64,000 bases of DNA, from contig DJVJ01000038.1 in NCBI GenBank assembly GCA_002441135.1, forward strand, positions 203,920 through 267,919. The letters run 5' to 3'. Source of the stretch: Caryophanales bacterium UBA6259 (GTDB lineage: Bacteria; Bacillota; Bacilli; Tepidibacillales; Tepidibacillaceae). Of this stretch, positions 16,715 through 26,364 are shown piece by piece (position 1 is the stretch's first letter; each line of letters starts with the position of its first letter). The position numbers and the translations under genes were made by a program. The notes below the pieces were generated by a model. It had not been told where the DNA came from and did no database searches. It saw only the letters and a program-made list of their open reading frames with translations.

Positions 16715-17944
16715 ATGTTCAACAGAAAACAACAACAAAGATACCCAACCGTTATTTGGCTTTTAGCGATAGGAATGACAATTAATGTCACAGGAAATTC
16801 TTTTTTATGGCCTTTAAACACCATCTATATTACTCAGGTGTTAGGAAAAACAGTTACCGCAGCTGGTTTTGTATTAATGCTACAATCTGGAGCTGGTATA
16901 TTAGGTAATTTAATAGGTGGTTGGTTATTTGATCAAATCGGTGGAAAACGCTCGATTCTTTCAGGAATTATTTTATCGACTGTAACAGTTACTCTTTTAG
17001 CGTTTTTTAATGAGTGGGAGCTATATATTACATTTATGCTACTATTAGGCTTTAGCAATGGATTAGTCTTCCCATCTATGTATGCAATGGCAGGAACCAT
17101 TTGGCCAGAAGGAGGAAGAAAGGCTTTTAATTTAATATATGTAGCTCAAAATTTAGGAGTAGCAGTGGGTTCAGCATTTGGTGGAATTGTTGCGTCTTTT
17201 TCTTTTCAATTAATTTTTCTAGTGAATGCCGCTACATTTATTGCTTTCTTTTTTCTGATGATTTTTGGTTTCAAAAAAGAACATTGGCAAAAAGCACAGG
17301 AAGGTAAAGTTGATCATCGAGATATTTTACCACAAAATGGATTGTTAAGAGGAAATTCAACTCGTTTTATTTCCTTAATGATTCTTTCGATTGCGTTTGT
17401 TTTGGCTTGGATTCCATACGTGCAGTGGCAGACTAGTCTTTCTGCGTATATGGCTAATTTAGGAATACCATTAAATAAATATAGCTTGCTTTGGACAATC
17501 AATGGTGCATTAATTGTATTAGGACAACCTCTCATTGTTTTTACTACCAATCATTTTTTAAAAACAGTGAAAAAACAGCTTTTAGCTGGTAGCATCATCT
17601 TTCTTATCGCTTTTGGTATTCTATATGGAAATACAGCTTATGTAGGATTTGTTTTTGGAATGATTATTATGACTATCGCTGAAATGTTAGTATGGCCAGC
17701 AGTTCCATCTGCTGCTCAGGATATGGCACCAAAAGGAAAAGAAGGATTTTATCAGGGAGTAGTAGGTAGTGCAGGCTCTACTGGTAGAATGATAGGGCCT
17801 TTATTAGGGGGCATTCTTTTTGAAAATCTGGGTGTTAATAATCTAATTCTGATCATGCTAGGGCTATATATTTTGTCAGGGATTGCTTTTATGAACTATG
17901 ATTATATGATTAAAAGAAAAGAGAAGAGGGATGAAGTTGCCTAA
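16715..17944 (+). CDS. MFS transporter (DHA1-like)
   Basis: 409 residues, twelve hydrophobic segments. The motif GGWLFDQIGGKRSIL between segments 2 and 3 is the classical MFS signature (G-x-x-x-D-x-x-G-x-R/K). It probably exports a drug or metabolite; the substrate is not predictable. AGAAGGAGA precedes ATG 16715. The 3' end overlaps the phospholipase-like gene by 14 bases, so the two are co-translated. Confidence 0.85.
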   Translation: MFNRKQQQRYPTVIWLLAIGMTINVTGNSFLWPLNTIYITQVLGKTVTAAGFVLMLQSGAGILGNLIGGWLFDQIGGKRSILSGIILSTVTVTLLAFFNEWELYITFMLLLGFSNGLVFPSMYAMAGTIWPEGGRKAFNLIYVAQNLGVAVGSAFGGIVASFSFQLIFLVNAATFIAFFFLMIFGFKKEHWQKAQEGKVDHRDILPQNGLLRGNSTRFISLMILSIAFVLAWIPYVQWQTSLSAYMANLGIPLNKYSLLWTINGALIVLGQPLIVFTTNHFLKTVKKQLLAGSIIFLIAFGILYGNTAYVGFVFGMIIMTIAEMLVWPAVPSAAQDMAPKGKEGFYQGVVGSAGSTGRMIGPLLGGILFENLGVNNLILIMLGLYILSGIAFMNYDYMIKRKEKRDEVA

Positions 17945-18848
17945 TATTTGGACACATATGATATATGGGGAACAGGTCGCGAAGAAGGCTGGTATTTCAT
18001 TTGATGCTTCTTATCAAAATGTTTTTCGTTTTGGCTGCCAGGGACCAGACCCATTCTTTTATTATAATTTTTGGCCATGGAAAAAAGAAAAAGCACCAGT
18101 GAGAATTGGTGGCATGATTCATAAACAAAATTGTGGTACCTTTTTGCTGAAAATGCTTCAATACGCAAAGGAAAGTCAAGATAAGCTTTTACAAGCCTAT
18201 GTACTTGGCTTTGTGGCACATCATTTATTAGATCGGAATGCACATCCATATATTATTTATAAATCGGGAGAAGAGGGGAATAAGCATCAGCTTTTAGAGA
18301 ATATCATCGATACCTTAATCTTAAAAAAATATCATGGACTTGATACTTGGAAAAAACCAGTTTATAAGGAAATTGAAATAGGTAAGCTTTTACCCCATTC
18401 GATTCGGAAAATGCTGACAAGCCTTATTAAAGAGATTCATCAAGTAGAAGATGAAAACCTTGAACAAATTATTAGTAAATCCTATCAGGATATGATTCTT
18501 GCTCTAAAGGTATTATTTGATCCAACAGGGATTAAGCATAAGCTTCTAAGAAAACAAATAGAACCATTTTCATATTCTAAACATATTCCAGATAAGGATT
18601 ATTTAAATCTACAAAAGACGGAATGGTATCATCCAGCAGATTTAAACGAGAAAAGTAATGAAAGCTTTTATGAGATCTTTGATCGAGCATTGAATGAGGG
18701 ATTACCTCTATTTAAGGAAATTAATCAATACTTTCATGGGCAGGATAATTTAGCCTCTATTGAAAAATTGCTCAGCAATATCTCCTATGAAACAGGTAAG
18801 GATTGTAGTTTTGAGCTAGAACATCGTTACTTCGATCCAATTATTTAA
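17931..18848 (+). CDS. Zinc-dependent phospholipase C family protein
   Basis: 305 residues. It has the N-terminal fold of zinc phospholipase C/S1-P1 nuclease proteins: THMIYGEQVAKKAG, FRFGCQGPDPFFYYNFWPW and GFVAHHLLDRNAHPYI, in which the His and Asp residues would hold the zinc ions. No signal peptide is present, so unlike classical secreted enzymes it seems cytoplasmic; related proteins are common in Bacilli and their substrate is unknown. The ATG lies within the end of the MFS gene with a purine-rich GAAGAGGG before it. Confidence 0.82.
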   Translation: MKLPNIWTHMIYGEQVAKKAGISFDASYQNVFRFGCQGPDPFFYYNFWPWKKEKAPVRIGGMIHKQNCGTFLLKMLQYAKESQDKLLQAYVLGFVAHHLLDRNAHPYIIYKSGEEGNKHQLLENIIDTLILKKYHGLDTWKKPVYKEIEIGKLLPHSIRKMLTSLIKEIHQVEDENLEQIISKSYQDMILALKVLFDPTGIKHKLLRKQIEPFSYSKHIPDKDYLNLQKTEWYHPADLNEKSNESFYEIFDRALNEGLPLFKEINQYFHGQDNLASIEKLLSNISYETGKDCSFELEHRYFDPII

Positions 18849-18865
18849 AGTATAAAAAAATTAAC

Positions 18866-18897
18866 AAAAATAGCAGGGTGTCCCCCTGTTATTTTTA
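18866..18897 (+). terminator. Terminator after the phospholipase-like gene
   Basis: AAAAATAGCAGGG pairs with CCCTGTTATTTTT (one bulge). Confidence 0.75.
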
Positions 18898-18950
18898 AAA
18901 TGTATTAGAGGTTGAGGAAAGTATTCCAACTGGAATTGGAGTTGTGAACG

Positions 18951-19616
18951 TTGATTGAAAATAGGACATTGCATATTTTAAATGGGCAAGAAATGTATGA
19001 TTATTTTCAAAAAAACAATTTTCTTGCACAAGAATTGATGATTCCCTTTAACGAGGCTATGTGTTATGGAAGTACAAGTAGTGACATATTTTCAAATGAT
19101 TTCTCCGAAATACGTTCGAAAGTTCATCAAGTTGCAATTGAAGAATATGAGTATATTACTTTAAAGCCATTACAAGCTCTGTTTGAGGAAATGTTCACTC
19201 GTATCGTATTATGGTTTGATACCGATATGTTTTGCCAAATCAATCTCCTCACTATTCTTGCTTGGTTAGATCAGACTAATTATAAAGGAACTATTGAACT
19301 TCAAATAGTTGGTGATCAGTATAAACCAGTGGCTTGGTTTGCCATAGAGGCTGATGGGTATTATGCAATATACGAACAAGTTTTAATTCAAAAAACAATT
19401 CAAAAATATGTTCATCTTGACCCTTTAAGGAAGGGAATTGAATTATATTTAAACTATCTTAATAAAGAAAGTGATCTTATGTTGTATATTCAAAAGCACA
19501 TTGATGTTTCAGATAATGAACTTGTTCCTGAACTACTCGAGAAATTTAAACATTATGGATTAGGAGATAGCCAATACTTCAAAATAATTCAAAATTATCG
19601 CGAAAATCACCTTTAA
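18951..19616 (+). CDS. DUF1835-like protein
   Basis: 221 residues from a TTG, with GGAG about a dozen bases upstream. The start LHILNGQEMYDYF, the PFNEAMCYG stretch and IVLWFDTDMFCQINLLTILAWL around residues 85-110 match the DUF1835 pattern (an N-terminal domain of uncharacterised Bacillus proteins). No catalytic role is established. No membrane segment or signal is visible. It stands alone after a terminator and converges on the next gene. Confidence 0.7.
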   Translation: MIENRTLHILNGQEMYDYFQKNNFLAQELMIPFNEAMCYGSTSSDIFSNDFSEIRSKVHQVAIEEYEYITLKPLQALFEEMFTRIVLWFDTDMFCQINLLTILAWLDQTNYKGTIELQIVGDQYKPVAWFAIEADGYYAIYEQVLIQKTIQKYVHLDPLRKGIELYLNYLNKESDLMLYIQKHIDVSDNELVPELLEKFKHYGLGDSQYFKIIQNYRENHL

Positions 19617-19680
19617 AATTTATTCAAAAGGTTAGCTGCACTTATTTCGGAAAGGAAAATCTTATACTTTTCTTTCCGAT

Positions 19681-19717
19681 AAAAAAAAAGACCAAATCAT
19701 ATGCGATTTAGTCTTTT
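19681..19717 (-). terminator. Terminator of the UMF1-type carrier gene
   Basis: On the minus strand AAAGACTAAATC pairs with GATTTGGTCTTT, one G-U pair, followed by nine T. A second hairpin just left (19647-19679, TCGGAAAG/CTTTCCGA) has no T run. Confidence 0.82.
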
Positions 19718-19741
19718 GGTTGGTGCGCTTTTTAACTAGAA

Positions 19742-21004
19742 TCACAGCGCCTCTCTTTGACCCTTTTCAATATCTACCTTTGTTAAAATCCATATACCTA
19801 CAAGGAAGAAAATAACTAATGATACTATTCCGTATCGGCTTGATCCAGTTAATTGCCCAACAAGTCCAAAGATAAACGGCCCAAAAATAGCGGAGAATTT
19901 GCTTGAAATCCCGAAAAAGCCGAAGAATTCAGCAGATTTCGTTTTAGGAACCATACTGCCAAAGATGGAGCGGCTAATTGCCTGACTACCTCCTTGAACT
20001 AAACCGACTGCTGCAGCAAGTAGATAAAAATGAATTGCTGATTGCATGAAATATCCAATAACAACAATTACGACATACATCCATAATGAAAGATAAAGTG
20101 AATTCTTGGAGCCAATTTTTCCAGCAAGCTTACCAAAAACAATAGTTAATGGGAAGCCAACAAATTGAGTGATTAAAAGGGCAATGATTAAATCGTTGGT
20201 TCCAATCCCGATTTCCTTGCCATAAATCGTGGCCATTTTTATAATGGTACTAATTCCATCGTTATATAACCAAAAAGCGATTAAAAACTTTAATAATTCC
20301 TGATACCGCTTAATTTCTTTAAAGGTAGCTGTTACTCTTGTGATTGCTACAGAAACATATGCTTTGGTGTTAACCTCTTTTTTAGCGGTGCTTCGATCTT
20401 CTTTTACATATAAAAAGAAAGGAGTGGAAAATAATAGCCACCAAATTCCTACAGATAAAAAGGATAAACGAGTTGCAGTTAAGGTATCTGGTATTCCGAA
20501 TAAGGCTGGCTTCATAATCATTGCAATGTTAAGAAGTAGGAGTAGTCCTCCACCAATATAGCCATAAGAATACCCTTTCGCAGAAACATAGTCCATCTCT
20601 TTCTGAGGAACAATCTCTGGTAAAAAAGCATCATAAAATATATTGCCGCCAGAAAATCCAATCATTCCTAGAATATATAAACCAGAAACCCAAAGATATT
20701 GACCTTCACCTGTAAAAAATAAAAGAATACTAGAAATAGAGCCAATTAAGATAAATACAGATAAAAAGCGTTTTTTCGCTCGTGAATAATCTGCCATTGC
20801 ACCAAGAATAGGAGCTAAAAACGCTACTAATAGCATACCAATGGATTGAGTATAGCCCCAATAAGCGGTTGCAGTGTTTCCTTCAAGGTTTTTTCCAGCG
20901 ACATCCATAAAATATATGGGTAAAACTGCTGCCATAATCGTTGTTGCAAAAGCGGAATTTGCCCAGTCATACATTGTCCATCCAAATACAGCTTTTTTGT
21001 TCAT
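19742..21004 (-). CDS. MFS transporter, UMF1/Atg22-like
   Basis: 420 residues, about twelve hydrophobic segments. The start KAVFGWTMYDWANSAFATTI (split here as seen: GWTMYDWANSAF is the diagnostic part) and the motif GAMADYSRAKKRFL identify the UMF1 family related to vacuolar amino-acid effluxer Atg22. It probably exports a small metabolite, perhaps amino acids; this is inference. ATG 21004 is chosen because AGAGGAG sits eight bases before it; the frame opens 12 codons further upstream without a ribosome site. Confidence 0.87.
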   Translation of the reverse strand: MNKKAVFGWTMYDWANSAFATTIMAAVLPIYFMDVAGKNLEGNTATAYWGYTQSIGMLLVAFLAPILGAMADYSRAKKRFLSVFILIGSISSILLFFTGEGQYLWVSGLYILGMIGFSGGNIFYDAFLPEIVPQKEMDYVSAKGYSYGYIGGGLLLLLNIAMIMKPALFGIPDTLTATRLSFLSVGIWWLLFSTPFFLYVKEDRSTAKKEVNTKAYVSVAITRVTATFKEIKRYQELLKFLIAFWLYNDGISTIIKMATIYGKEIGIGTNDLIIALLITQFVGFPLTIVFGKLAGKIGSKNSLYLSLWMYVVIVVIGYFMQSAIHFYLLAAAVGLVQGGSQAISRSIFGSMVPKTKSAEFFGFFGISSKFSAIFGPFIFGLVGQLTGSSRYGIVSLVIFFLVGIWILTKVDIEKGQREAL

Positions 21005-21163
21005 TTTTTTAACTCCTCTCATACCTACTAGTAATATCATATCATTTCATAATTTTCCAAACTAGATAAATTTTCTAATTATGACATAATCAGTTTGTGG
21101 TCTGATACAATAAATATAATTACGATTTGAAATCTATTAAACTAATGAATAATGGTGAGAAAG

Positions 21164-22444
21164 ATGATGATGAAAACTAAAAATCGAGTTATTCTTCATA
21201 TTGATATGAATGCTTTTTATTGCTCTGTTCATGAGGCAGTAGAGCCGGAAAAGTATAAGGGAAAATCAATCGCGGTGGCTGGTAGTGAAGAGCTGAGAAA
21301 AGGAGTAATTGTAACCTCCTCTTATACAGCGAGAGCCAATGGGGTGAAGACAGGGATGCTAGTAAGTCAGGGGCGGAAACTAGATCCTAATTTAATCATT
21401 ATTCCTCCTAATTTTGATTTATATCGTCATTATTCTCGTGAATTTATGAAAATTGTTTATCAGTTTTCACCTATGATAGAAGAGGCATCGATTGATGAGT
21501 GCTATCTTGATATTAGTGGTTCTTCTCAATTTGGTCATCCACTTGAGATAGCAGAAAAAATTCAACAGCAAATTAAAGACCAATTAGGTTTACCTTGCTC
21601 CATTGGGATTGGCCCAAATAAATTATTAGCAAAAATGGGCTCTGATATGAAAAAACCAAATGGAATTACCATTTTAAGAAAAAGGGAGTTTCCTAAATTA
21701 TTTTGGAGTAAGCCAACCAATGCACTTTTTGGGATTGGAAAACGTTCTGCAGAAAGGCTGGAAAAGCTAGGAATAAAAACCATCGGTGAGCTTGCACAGG
21801 CAGATGAAGAGCGTCTGAAAAAGGAATTTGGTATTTTAGGAGCGCATTTAAAAAATTCAGCCAATGGAGTTGATCATTCGCCAGTTGTAGTGGAGACTGA
21901 GGCGAATAAATCCATCGGTCATACGACTACATTGCCAAAGGATATAAGGAACCTAAAGGAGGCATATTCCGTATTTTTAGGTTTGGCAGACCAAGTGACA
22001 AGAAGGATGAGGAAACAGCAGCTATTATCATCCACCATTCAAATCACCATCCGATATTCTGACCGGAAAACCATTACTAGATCGATAACCATTGAGCAAC
22101 CTACTGAAGAAATGAATACAGTCTACAAAGTGGCATGTCAATTATTTGATCAATTTTGGAATAGTGAGCCTGTTCGACTTTTAGGAATTACATTGCAAAA
22201 CCTTCGAATAAAGGAGGAAACAGGCATACAATTAGACATTTTTAATTACCAAGAACAGCCTAAAAAGGAAAGCTTAAATAAAATTATGGACCAATTAAGA
22301 GATAAATACGGTGAAAATACCATTATCACTGCTGGGATGAAAGGGATTGAATCAGGCGAACGATTAAGAAATACAAAAGCAAGAGGAACTTCACTTCAAA
22401 AGGATTATCTTAAACTTAATCCAATTCAAAAGAAAGACAATTAA
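21164..22444 (+). CDS. dinB: DNA polymerase IV (Y family)
   Basis: About 426 residues. It copies damaged DNA. Motifs: ILHIDMNAFYCSV with the first catalytic Asp, SIDECYLDISGS with the Asp-Glu pair, and GIGPNKLLAKMGS; helix-hairpin-helix regions follow (FGIGKRSAERLEKLG). The C-terminal QLDIF is a sliding-clamp binding motif. An ATG at 21152 is in frame but has no ribosome site; GGTGAG at 21154-21159 instead serves one of three consecutive ATGs (21164, 21167, 21170). It is closest to the B. subtilis PolY1 type. Monocistronic, ending in a strong terminator. Confidence 0.93.
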   Translation: MMMKTKNRVILHIDMNAFYCSVHEAVEPEKYKGKSIAVAGSEELRKGVIVTSSYTARANGVKTGMLVSQGRKLDPNLIIIPPNFDLYRHYSREFMKIVYQFSPMIEEASIDECYLDISGSSQFGHPLEIAEKIQQQIKDQLGLPCSIGIGPNKLLAKMGSDMKKPNGITILRKREFPKLFWSKPTNALFGIGKRSAERLEKLGIKTIGELAQADEERLKKEFGILGAHLKNSANGVDHSPVVVETEANKSIGHTTTLPKDIRNLKEAYSVFLGLADQVTRRMRKQQLLSSTIQITIRYSDRKTITRSITIEQPTEEMNTVYKVACQLFDQFWNSEPVRLLGITLQNLRIKEETGIQLDIFNYQEQPKKESLNKIMDQLRDKYGENTIITAGMKGIESGERLRNTKARGTSLQKDYLKLNPIQKKDN

Positions 22445-22506
22445 AATAAAATATAGGTCATTATTTATACCTATCGATATAGAAATTTAGGGTAATGTGA
22501 TGAATC

Positions 22507-22542
22507 GGACTTAGATTAAATAAAAATCTAAGTCCTTTTTTT
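22507..22542 (+). terminator. Terminator after dinB
   Basis: GGACTTAGATT (22507-22517) and AATCTAAGTCC (22525-22535), perfect 11-bp stem, seven T. Confidence 0.92.
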
Positions 22543-22613
22543 CTACTTAGATAAACTTTCCTTCAAAAAAAACTATATAAAAGGTATTTTTTTTAATATA
22601 ATATTAATTAAAT

Positions 22614-22630
22614 GAATATTCTTAATATTC
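22614..22630. promoter_or_regulatory. Palindrome upstream of the leucine-catabolism operon
   Basis: GAATATT-CTT-AATATTC is a perfect inverted repeat. It lies 12 bases downstream of a TATAAT (22597-22602, no clear -35) and 25 bases before the first gene, the right place for a repressor operator. The regulator is not identified. Confidence 0.5.
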
Positions 22631-22654
22631 TGTAATAATTTGGAGGGGTGAATA

Positions 22655-23803
22655 ATGGACTTTGAATTGACTAAAGATCAAAAAATGATAAAGGACATGG
22701 TTCGAAAATTTGCCGAGAATGAAATAAGGCCCAAGGCCGAACATGTAGATAAAACAGGCGAGTTTCCGATTGAGACGTTTGAAAAAATGGGTGAATTAGG
22801 TTTATTGGGCATTCCTTTTCCAGAAAAGTATGGTGGTGCGGGTGGAGATACTCTTTCTTATATCCTCGCAGTGGAAGAGGTTGGTAGAGCTTGTGGCAGT
22901 ACTGGCCTAAGTTATGCAGCAGCCGTATCTCTTGGTGCTAGCCCGATTTATTACTTTGGTACTGAGGAGCAAAAGGAAAAGTATTTAATCCCCTTAGCTA
23001 GTGGTGAAGCATTAGGAGCGTTTGGATTAACAGAGCCGAATGCAGGCTCTGATGCTGGTGGTACGAAAACAACAGCAGTTTTAAAAGGGGATTATTATGT
23101 AATTAATGGAGAAAAAATCTTTATAACCAATGCGAGCTATGCCAAAACGATAATTGTAACCGCTGTCACGGGTAAGGATGAACGAGGGAAGAATATTGTT
23201 TCTGCAATCATTGTACCTACAGATACTCCTGGACTAACCATTACTAGTAACTATGACAAAATGGGCGTTAGAGGCTCGAATACCACGGAAATCATTTTGG
23301 AGAATGTTGAGGTACCAAGGGATAATTTATTGGGAGATCCCAATAAGGGATTTAAACAGTTTTTATATACCTTAGATGGCGGAAGAATATCCATTGGAGC
23401 CCTTTCCTTAGGAATTGCTCAAGCAGCTTATGAGGCAGCATTAAAGTATTCTCAAGAACGAATTCAGTTTGGACACACCCTTTCCAAGTTTCAAGCCATT
23501 CAATTTAAGCTAGCTGATATGGCAATGGAGATTGAATTAGCTCGTAATATGATTTATAAGACAGCGTGGTTAAAGGATAAAGGGAAACCTTTTACTAAAG
23601 AGGCCGCCATTGCGAAATTATTCGCTTCTGAGACTGCTTTTAGAGTTTCTAATCAAGCGATTCAGATTCACGGTGGAAACGGTTATATGAGAGAATATGC
23701 GGTTGAGCGTTATTTGCGTGATGCCAAATTAATGGAAATCGGTGAAGGAACATCAGAAATACAGAGAATGGTTATAGCAAGACAGATTTTGACAAATGAG
23801 TAG
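22655..23803 (+). CDS. yngJ: Acyl-CoA dehydrogenase (isovaleryl-CoA route)
   Basis: 382 residues, full length. FAD enzyme that introduces the alpha-beta double bond; in this operon the expected substrate is isovaleryl-CoA from leucine. Seen: AFGLTEPNAGSDAGG (FAD/substrate loop), FITNAS, the RIQFGHTLSKFQAIQF flavin region and GGNGYMREYAVERYLRDAK. The C-terminal EIGEGTSEIQ carries a Glu at the position of the catalytic base of short/medium-chain enzymes; classic isovaleryl-CoA dehydrogenases have Ala or Gly there, so the chain specificity is open. TTGGAGGGG precedes ATG 22655. First gene of a six-gene operon. Confidence 0.9.
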   Translation: MDFELTKDQKMIKDMVRKFAENEIRPKAEHVDKTGEFPIETFEKMGELGLLGIPFPEKYGGAGGDTLSYILAVEEVGRACGSTGLSYAAAVSLGASPIYYFGTEEQKEKYLIPLASGEALGAFGLTEPNAGSDAGGTKTTAVLKGDYYVINGEKIFITNASYAKTIIVTAVTGKDERGKNIVSAIIVPTDTPGLTITSNYDKMGVRGSNTTEIILENVEVPRDNLLGDPNKGFKQFLYTLDGGRISIGALSLGIAQAAYEAALKYSQERIQFGHTLSKFQAIQFKLADMAMEIELARNMIYKTAWLKDKGKPFTKEAAIAKLFASETAFRVSNQAIQIHGGNGYMREYAVERYLRDAKLMEIGEGTSEIQRMVIARQILTNE

Positions 23804-23827
23804 AAAACAGGTTTAGGAGTGGAGAGG

Positions 23828-25174
23828 ATGTTTAAAAAAATTCTTATTGCCAATCGTGGTGAAATTGCACTTCGTGTAATAAAAACCTGCAAATTAATGG
23901 GAATCAGTACTGTAGCAATATATTCAGAGGCAGATCAGAAATCCCTTCATGTGAGATTAGCAGATGAAGCATATTTTGTCGGGGGTTCACGGGTGAAGGA
24001 TAGCTATTTAAATATCGACAAGATACTAGAGATTGCTAAAGAATCAAATGCAGAGGCAATTCATCCTGGTTATGGGCTATTGTCTGAGAATCCGGATTTT
24101 GCAAGAAAATGTGAGCAGTCGGGATTAGTATTTATCGGTCCAAAACCAGAGGTCATTGCACAAATGGGAAGTAAAATAGAGTCTAGAAAAATGATGGAGA
24201 AGGCTGGAATCCCTATTGTACCTGGAATTACTACCTCCATAGAAAATAGTAGTGAAGCTATTCTTGCAGCAAATGAGATCGGCTATCCTATTATGTTGAA
24301 GGCATCTGCAGGTGGTGGAGGTATAGGTATGCAAATCGCACATAACGAGGAGGAATTAATCGCTGCCTTTGAGGGAAATAAAAAACGTGCCCAAGACTTC
24401 TTTGGTAATGGAGAAATGTATTTAGAAAAGTATATTGAAAGCCCTAGGCATATTGAAATTCAAGTGCTAGCAGATCAACAAGGAAACTCGGTTTATCTTT
24501 GGGAACGAGAATGCTCTATTCAACGAAGACATCAAAAAGTGGTTGAGGAAGCTCCATCTAGCTTCATAGACGAAGAAACTAGATGGAAAATGGGAGAGAC
24601 AGCGATGAAAGCTGTAAAATCACTAGGCTACGATAACGCTGGAACGATTGAATTTTTGGTAGATAAGAATAAAAAATTCTACTTTTTAGAAATGAACACT
24701 CGTTTACAGGTCGAGCATCCTGTTACTGAAGAAATCACTGGAATAGATCTTGTGATGGAGCAAATAAAGATCGCTTATGGGGAGAGTATTGCTTACTCAC
24801 AAAAGGATATTCAAAGAAAAGGTCATGCGATTGAAGTTCGAATTTATGCAGAGGATCCAAAAACTTTCTTTCCTTCTCCCGGTAAAATTACTAAATTAAG
24901 AATTCCAGAGGGTTCACAAATCCGTCATGAGTTAGGCATTGAAGAGAACTCGGTTGTTACCCCTTTTTATGACCCGATGATTGGAAAGCTAATTGTAACA
25001 GGCGCTAATCGTACTGAGGCTATAGAAAATTTACAGTCCGCACTGAAGAACTATGAAATAGAGGGGATAAAGACAAATATTACGATGCTTAAAGAAGTAA
25101 TCGCACATCCTGCTTTTCGTTATGGAGATACAACCACTGATTTTATCACCAAATATATTGCTAACAAAAAATAA
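23828..25174 (+). CDS. yngH: Acyl-CoA carboxylase, biotin carboxylase subunit
   Basis: 448 residues, ATP-grasp biotin carboxylase. It carboxylates biotin on the small carrier encoded next, for 3-methylcrotonyl-CoA carboxylation. Motifs: KILIANRGEIALRVI, KASAGGGGIGMQ (ATP loop), ERECSIQRRHQKVVEEAPS and FLEMNTRLQVEHPVTE with the catalytic region. AGGAG at 23815-23819 places the start at ATG 23828 rather than the GTG at 23819. The subunit is separate from the biotin carrier, unlike mitochondrial enzymes, and shorter than acetyl-CoA carboxylase fusions. Confidence 0.92.
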   Translation: MFKKILIANRGEIALRVIKTCKLMGISTVAIYSEADQKSLHVRLADEAYFVGGSRVKDSYLNIDKILEIAKESNAEAIHPGYGLLSENPDFARKCEQSGLVFIGPKPEVIAQMGSKIESRKMMEKAGIPIVPGITTSIENSSEAILAANEIGYPIMLKASAGGGGIGMQIAHNEEELIAAFEGNKKRAQDFFGNGEMYLEKYIESPRHIEIQVLADQQGNSVYLWERECSIQRRHQKVVEEAPSSFIDEETRWKMGETAMKAVKSLGYDNAGTIEFLVDKNKKFYFLEMNTRLQVEHPVTEEITGIDLVMEQIKIAYGESIAYSQKDIQRKGHAIEVRIYAEDPKTFFPSPGKITKLRIPEGSQIRHELGIEENSVVTPFYDPMIGKLIVTGANRTEAIENLQSALKNYEIEGIKTNITMLKEVIAHPAFRYGDTTTDFITKYIANKK

Positions 25175-25220
25175 ATATAATTTAAGATGATTTTAAATTT
25201 AGATAAAGGAGAGGGTTTAA

Positions 25221-25436
25221 TTGAGTAAGGTAATTACAAATATGGCAGGTAACGTATGGAAGGTGCTAGTGAATATAGGAGACAAGGTGGAAGAAGGGCA
25301 AAGTGTTGTTATTCTTGAATCAATGAAAATGGAAATCCATGTAACTGCTGATGAGCCAGGCATTGTAAAAGAGTTAAAGGTGAATGAAGGAGATTTTGTA
25401 GACGATGGAGATATCATCCTTGAACTAGAGTACTAG
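25221..25436 (+). CDS. yngHB: Biotin/lipoyl attachment carrier protein
   Basis: 71 residues, nearly only a biotinyl domain. The lysine in ESMKM (about residue 36) is the biotin attachment site. The domain begins with NMAGNVWKVLVNIGDKVEEG and ends GDIILELEY. It shuttles carboxyl groups between the yngH and yngE products. TTG start with AAAGGAGAG upstream. Being so small it is often overlooked in annotation. Confidence 0.9.
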   Translation: MSKVITNMAGNVWKVLVNIGDKVEEGQSVVILESMKMEIHVTADEPGIVKELKVNEGDFVDDGDIILELEY

Positions 25437-25456
25437 GAATTTAAGGAGGAGCGTCT

Positions 25457-26353
25457 ATGAAATGGCCCAATGCAATTAAGGTAAAAGAGGTTGGTCCTCG
25501 TGATGGCCTACAAAACGAAGCGAATTTTATTTCAACAAAGGACAAAATTACCTGGATTGATCAGCTTTCTCATTCAGGACTTCCATATATTGAAGTAGCC
25601 TCCTTTGTTAATCCAAAGTGGATTCCCGCTTTGGCAGATGCTATCGAGGTCGTTCAAGGTATTGAAAGAGTAGAAGGAGTAACCTATGCGGCATTAGTTC
25701 CCAATCAAAAGGGACTTGAAGGAGCCTTAAAAGCAAATATTGATGAGGTATCCATCTTTATGTCTGCTAGTGAAACTCATAATTTAAAAAATATTAACAA
25801 ATCGATAGAACAAACCTTCCCAATACTTAAAGGGGTAGTAACGGATTCGCTTGCAGCTAGTAAAAGTGTTCGTGGCTATGTATCTACGGTTTTTGGTTGC
25901 CCTTATGAGGGAGCTGTTCATGTTAATCAGTTGTTAAAGGTAGCGGAAAAGCTATTTGAAATGGGGGTTAGTGAGGTATCTCTTGGGGATACGATTGGAG
26001 TTGCAAATCCGAAGCAGGTAAATGAAGTATTAGAAGAATTACTAAAATACTTCCCATCGGATAAATTAGCATTGCATTTCCATGATACCCGAGGAACAGC
26101 CTTAGCCAATATATTAGTTTCTATGGAAATGGGGATTACCACCTTTGATAGTTCACTAGGAGGGCTTGGTGGCTGCCCATATGCTCCAGGTGCATCAGGA
26201 AATCTAGCAACAGATGACTTAATTTACATGCTAAATGGAATGGGAGTTAGTACAGGAATTGATTTAGATAGATTACTAATCGCGGGTAAATATATTGAAG
26301 AGAAGGTAGGACGCACTCTTCCAAGCCATAATCTACAAGCTGCCAAATCGTAG
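25457..26353 (+). CDS. yngG: Hydroxymethylglutaryl-CoA lyase
   Basis: 298 residues. It splits HMG-CoA to acetyl-CoA and acetoacetate, the last step of leucine breakdown. Motifs: EVGPRDGLQNE (catalytic Arg and metal Asp), HFHDTRGTALANI (metal His) and GGLGGCPYAPGASGN with the active-site Cys. AAGGAGGAG precedes ATG 25457. Fourth gene of the operon. Confidence 0.93.
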   Translation: MKWPNAIKVKEVGPRDGLQNEANFISTKDKITWIDQLSHSGLPYIEVASFVNPKWIPALADAIEVVQGIERVEGVTYAALVPNQKGLEGALKANIDEVSIFMSASETHNLKNINKSIEQTFPILKGVVTDSLAASKSVRGYVSTVFGCPYEGAVHVNQLLKVAEKLFEMGVSEVSLGDTIGVANPKQVNEVLEELLKYFPSDKLALHFHDTRGTALANILVSMEMGITTFDSSLGGLGGCPYAPGASGNLATDDLIYMLNGMGVSTGIDLDRLLIAGKYIEEKVGRTLPSHNLQAAKS

Positions 26354-26364
26354 GGGGGATTAAA

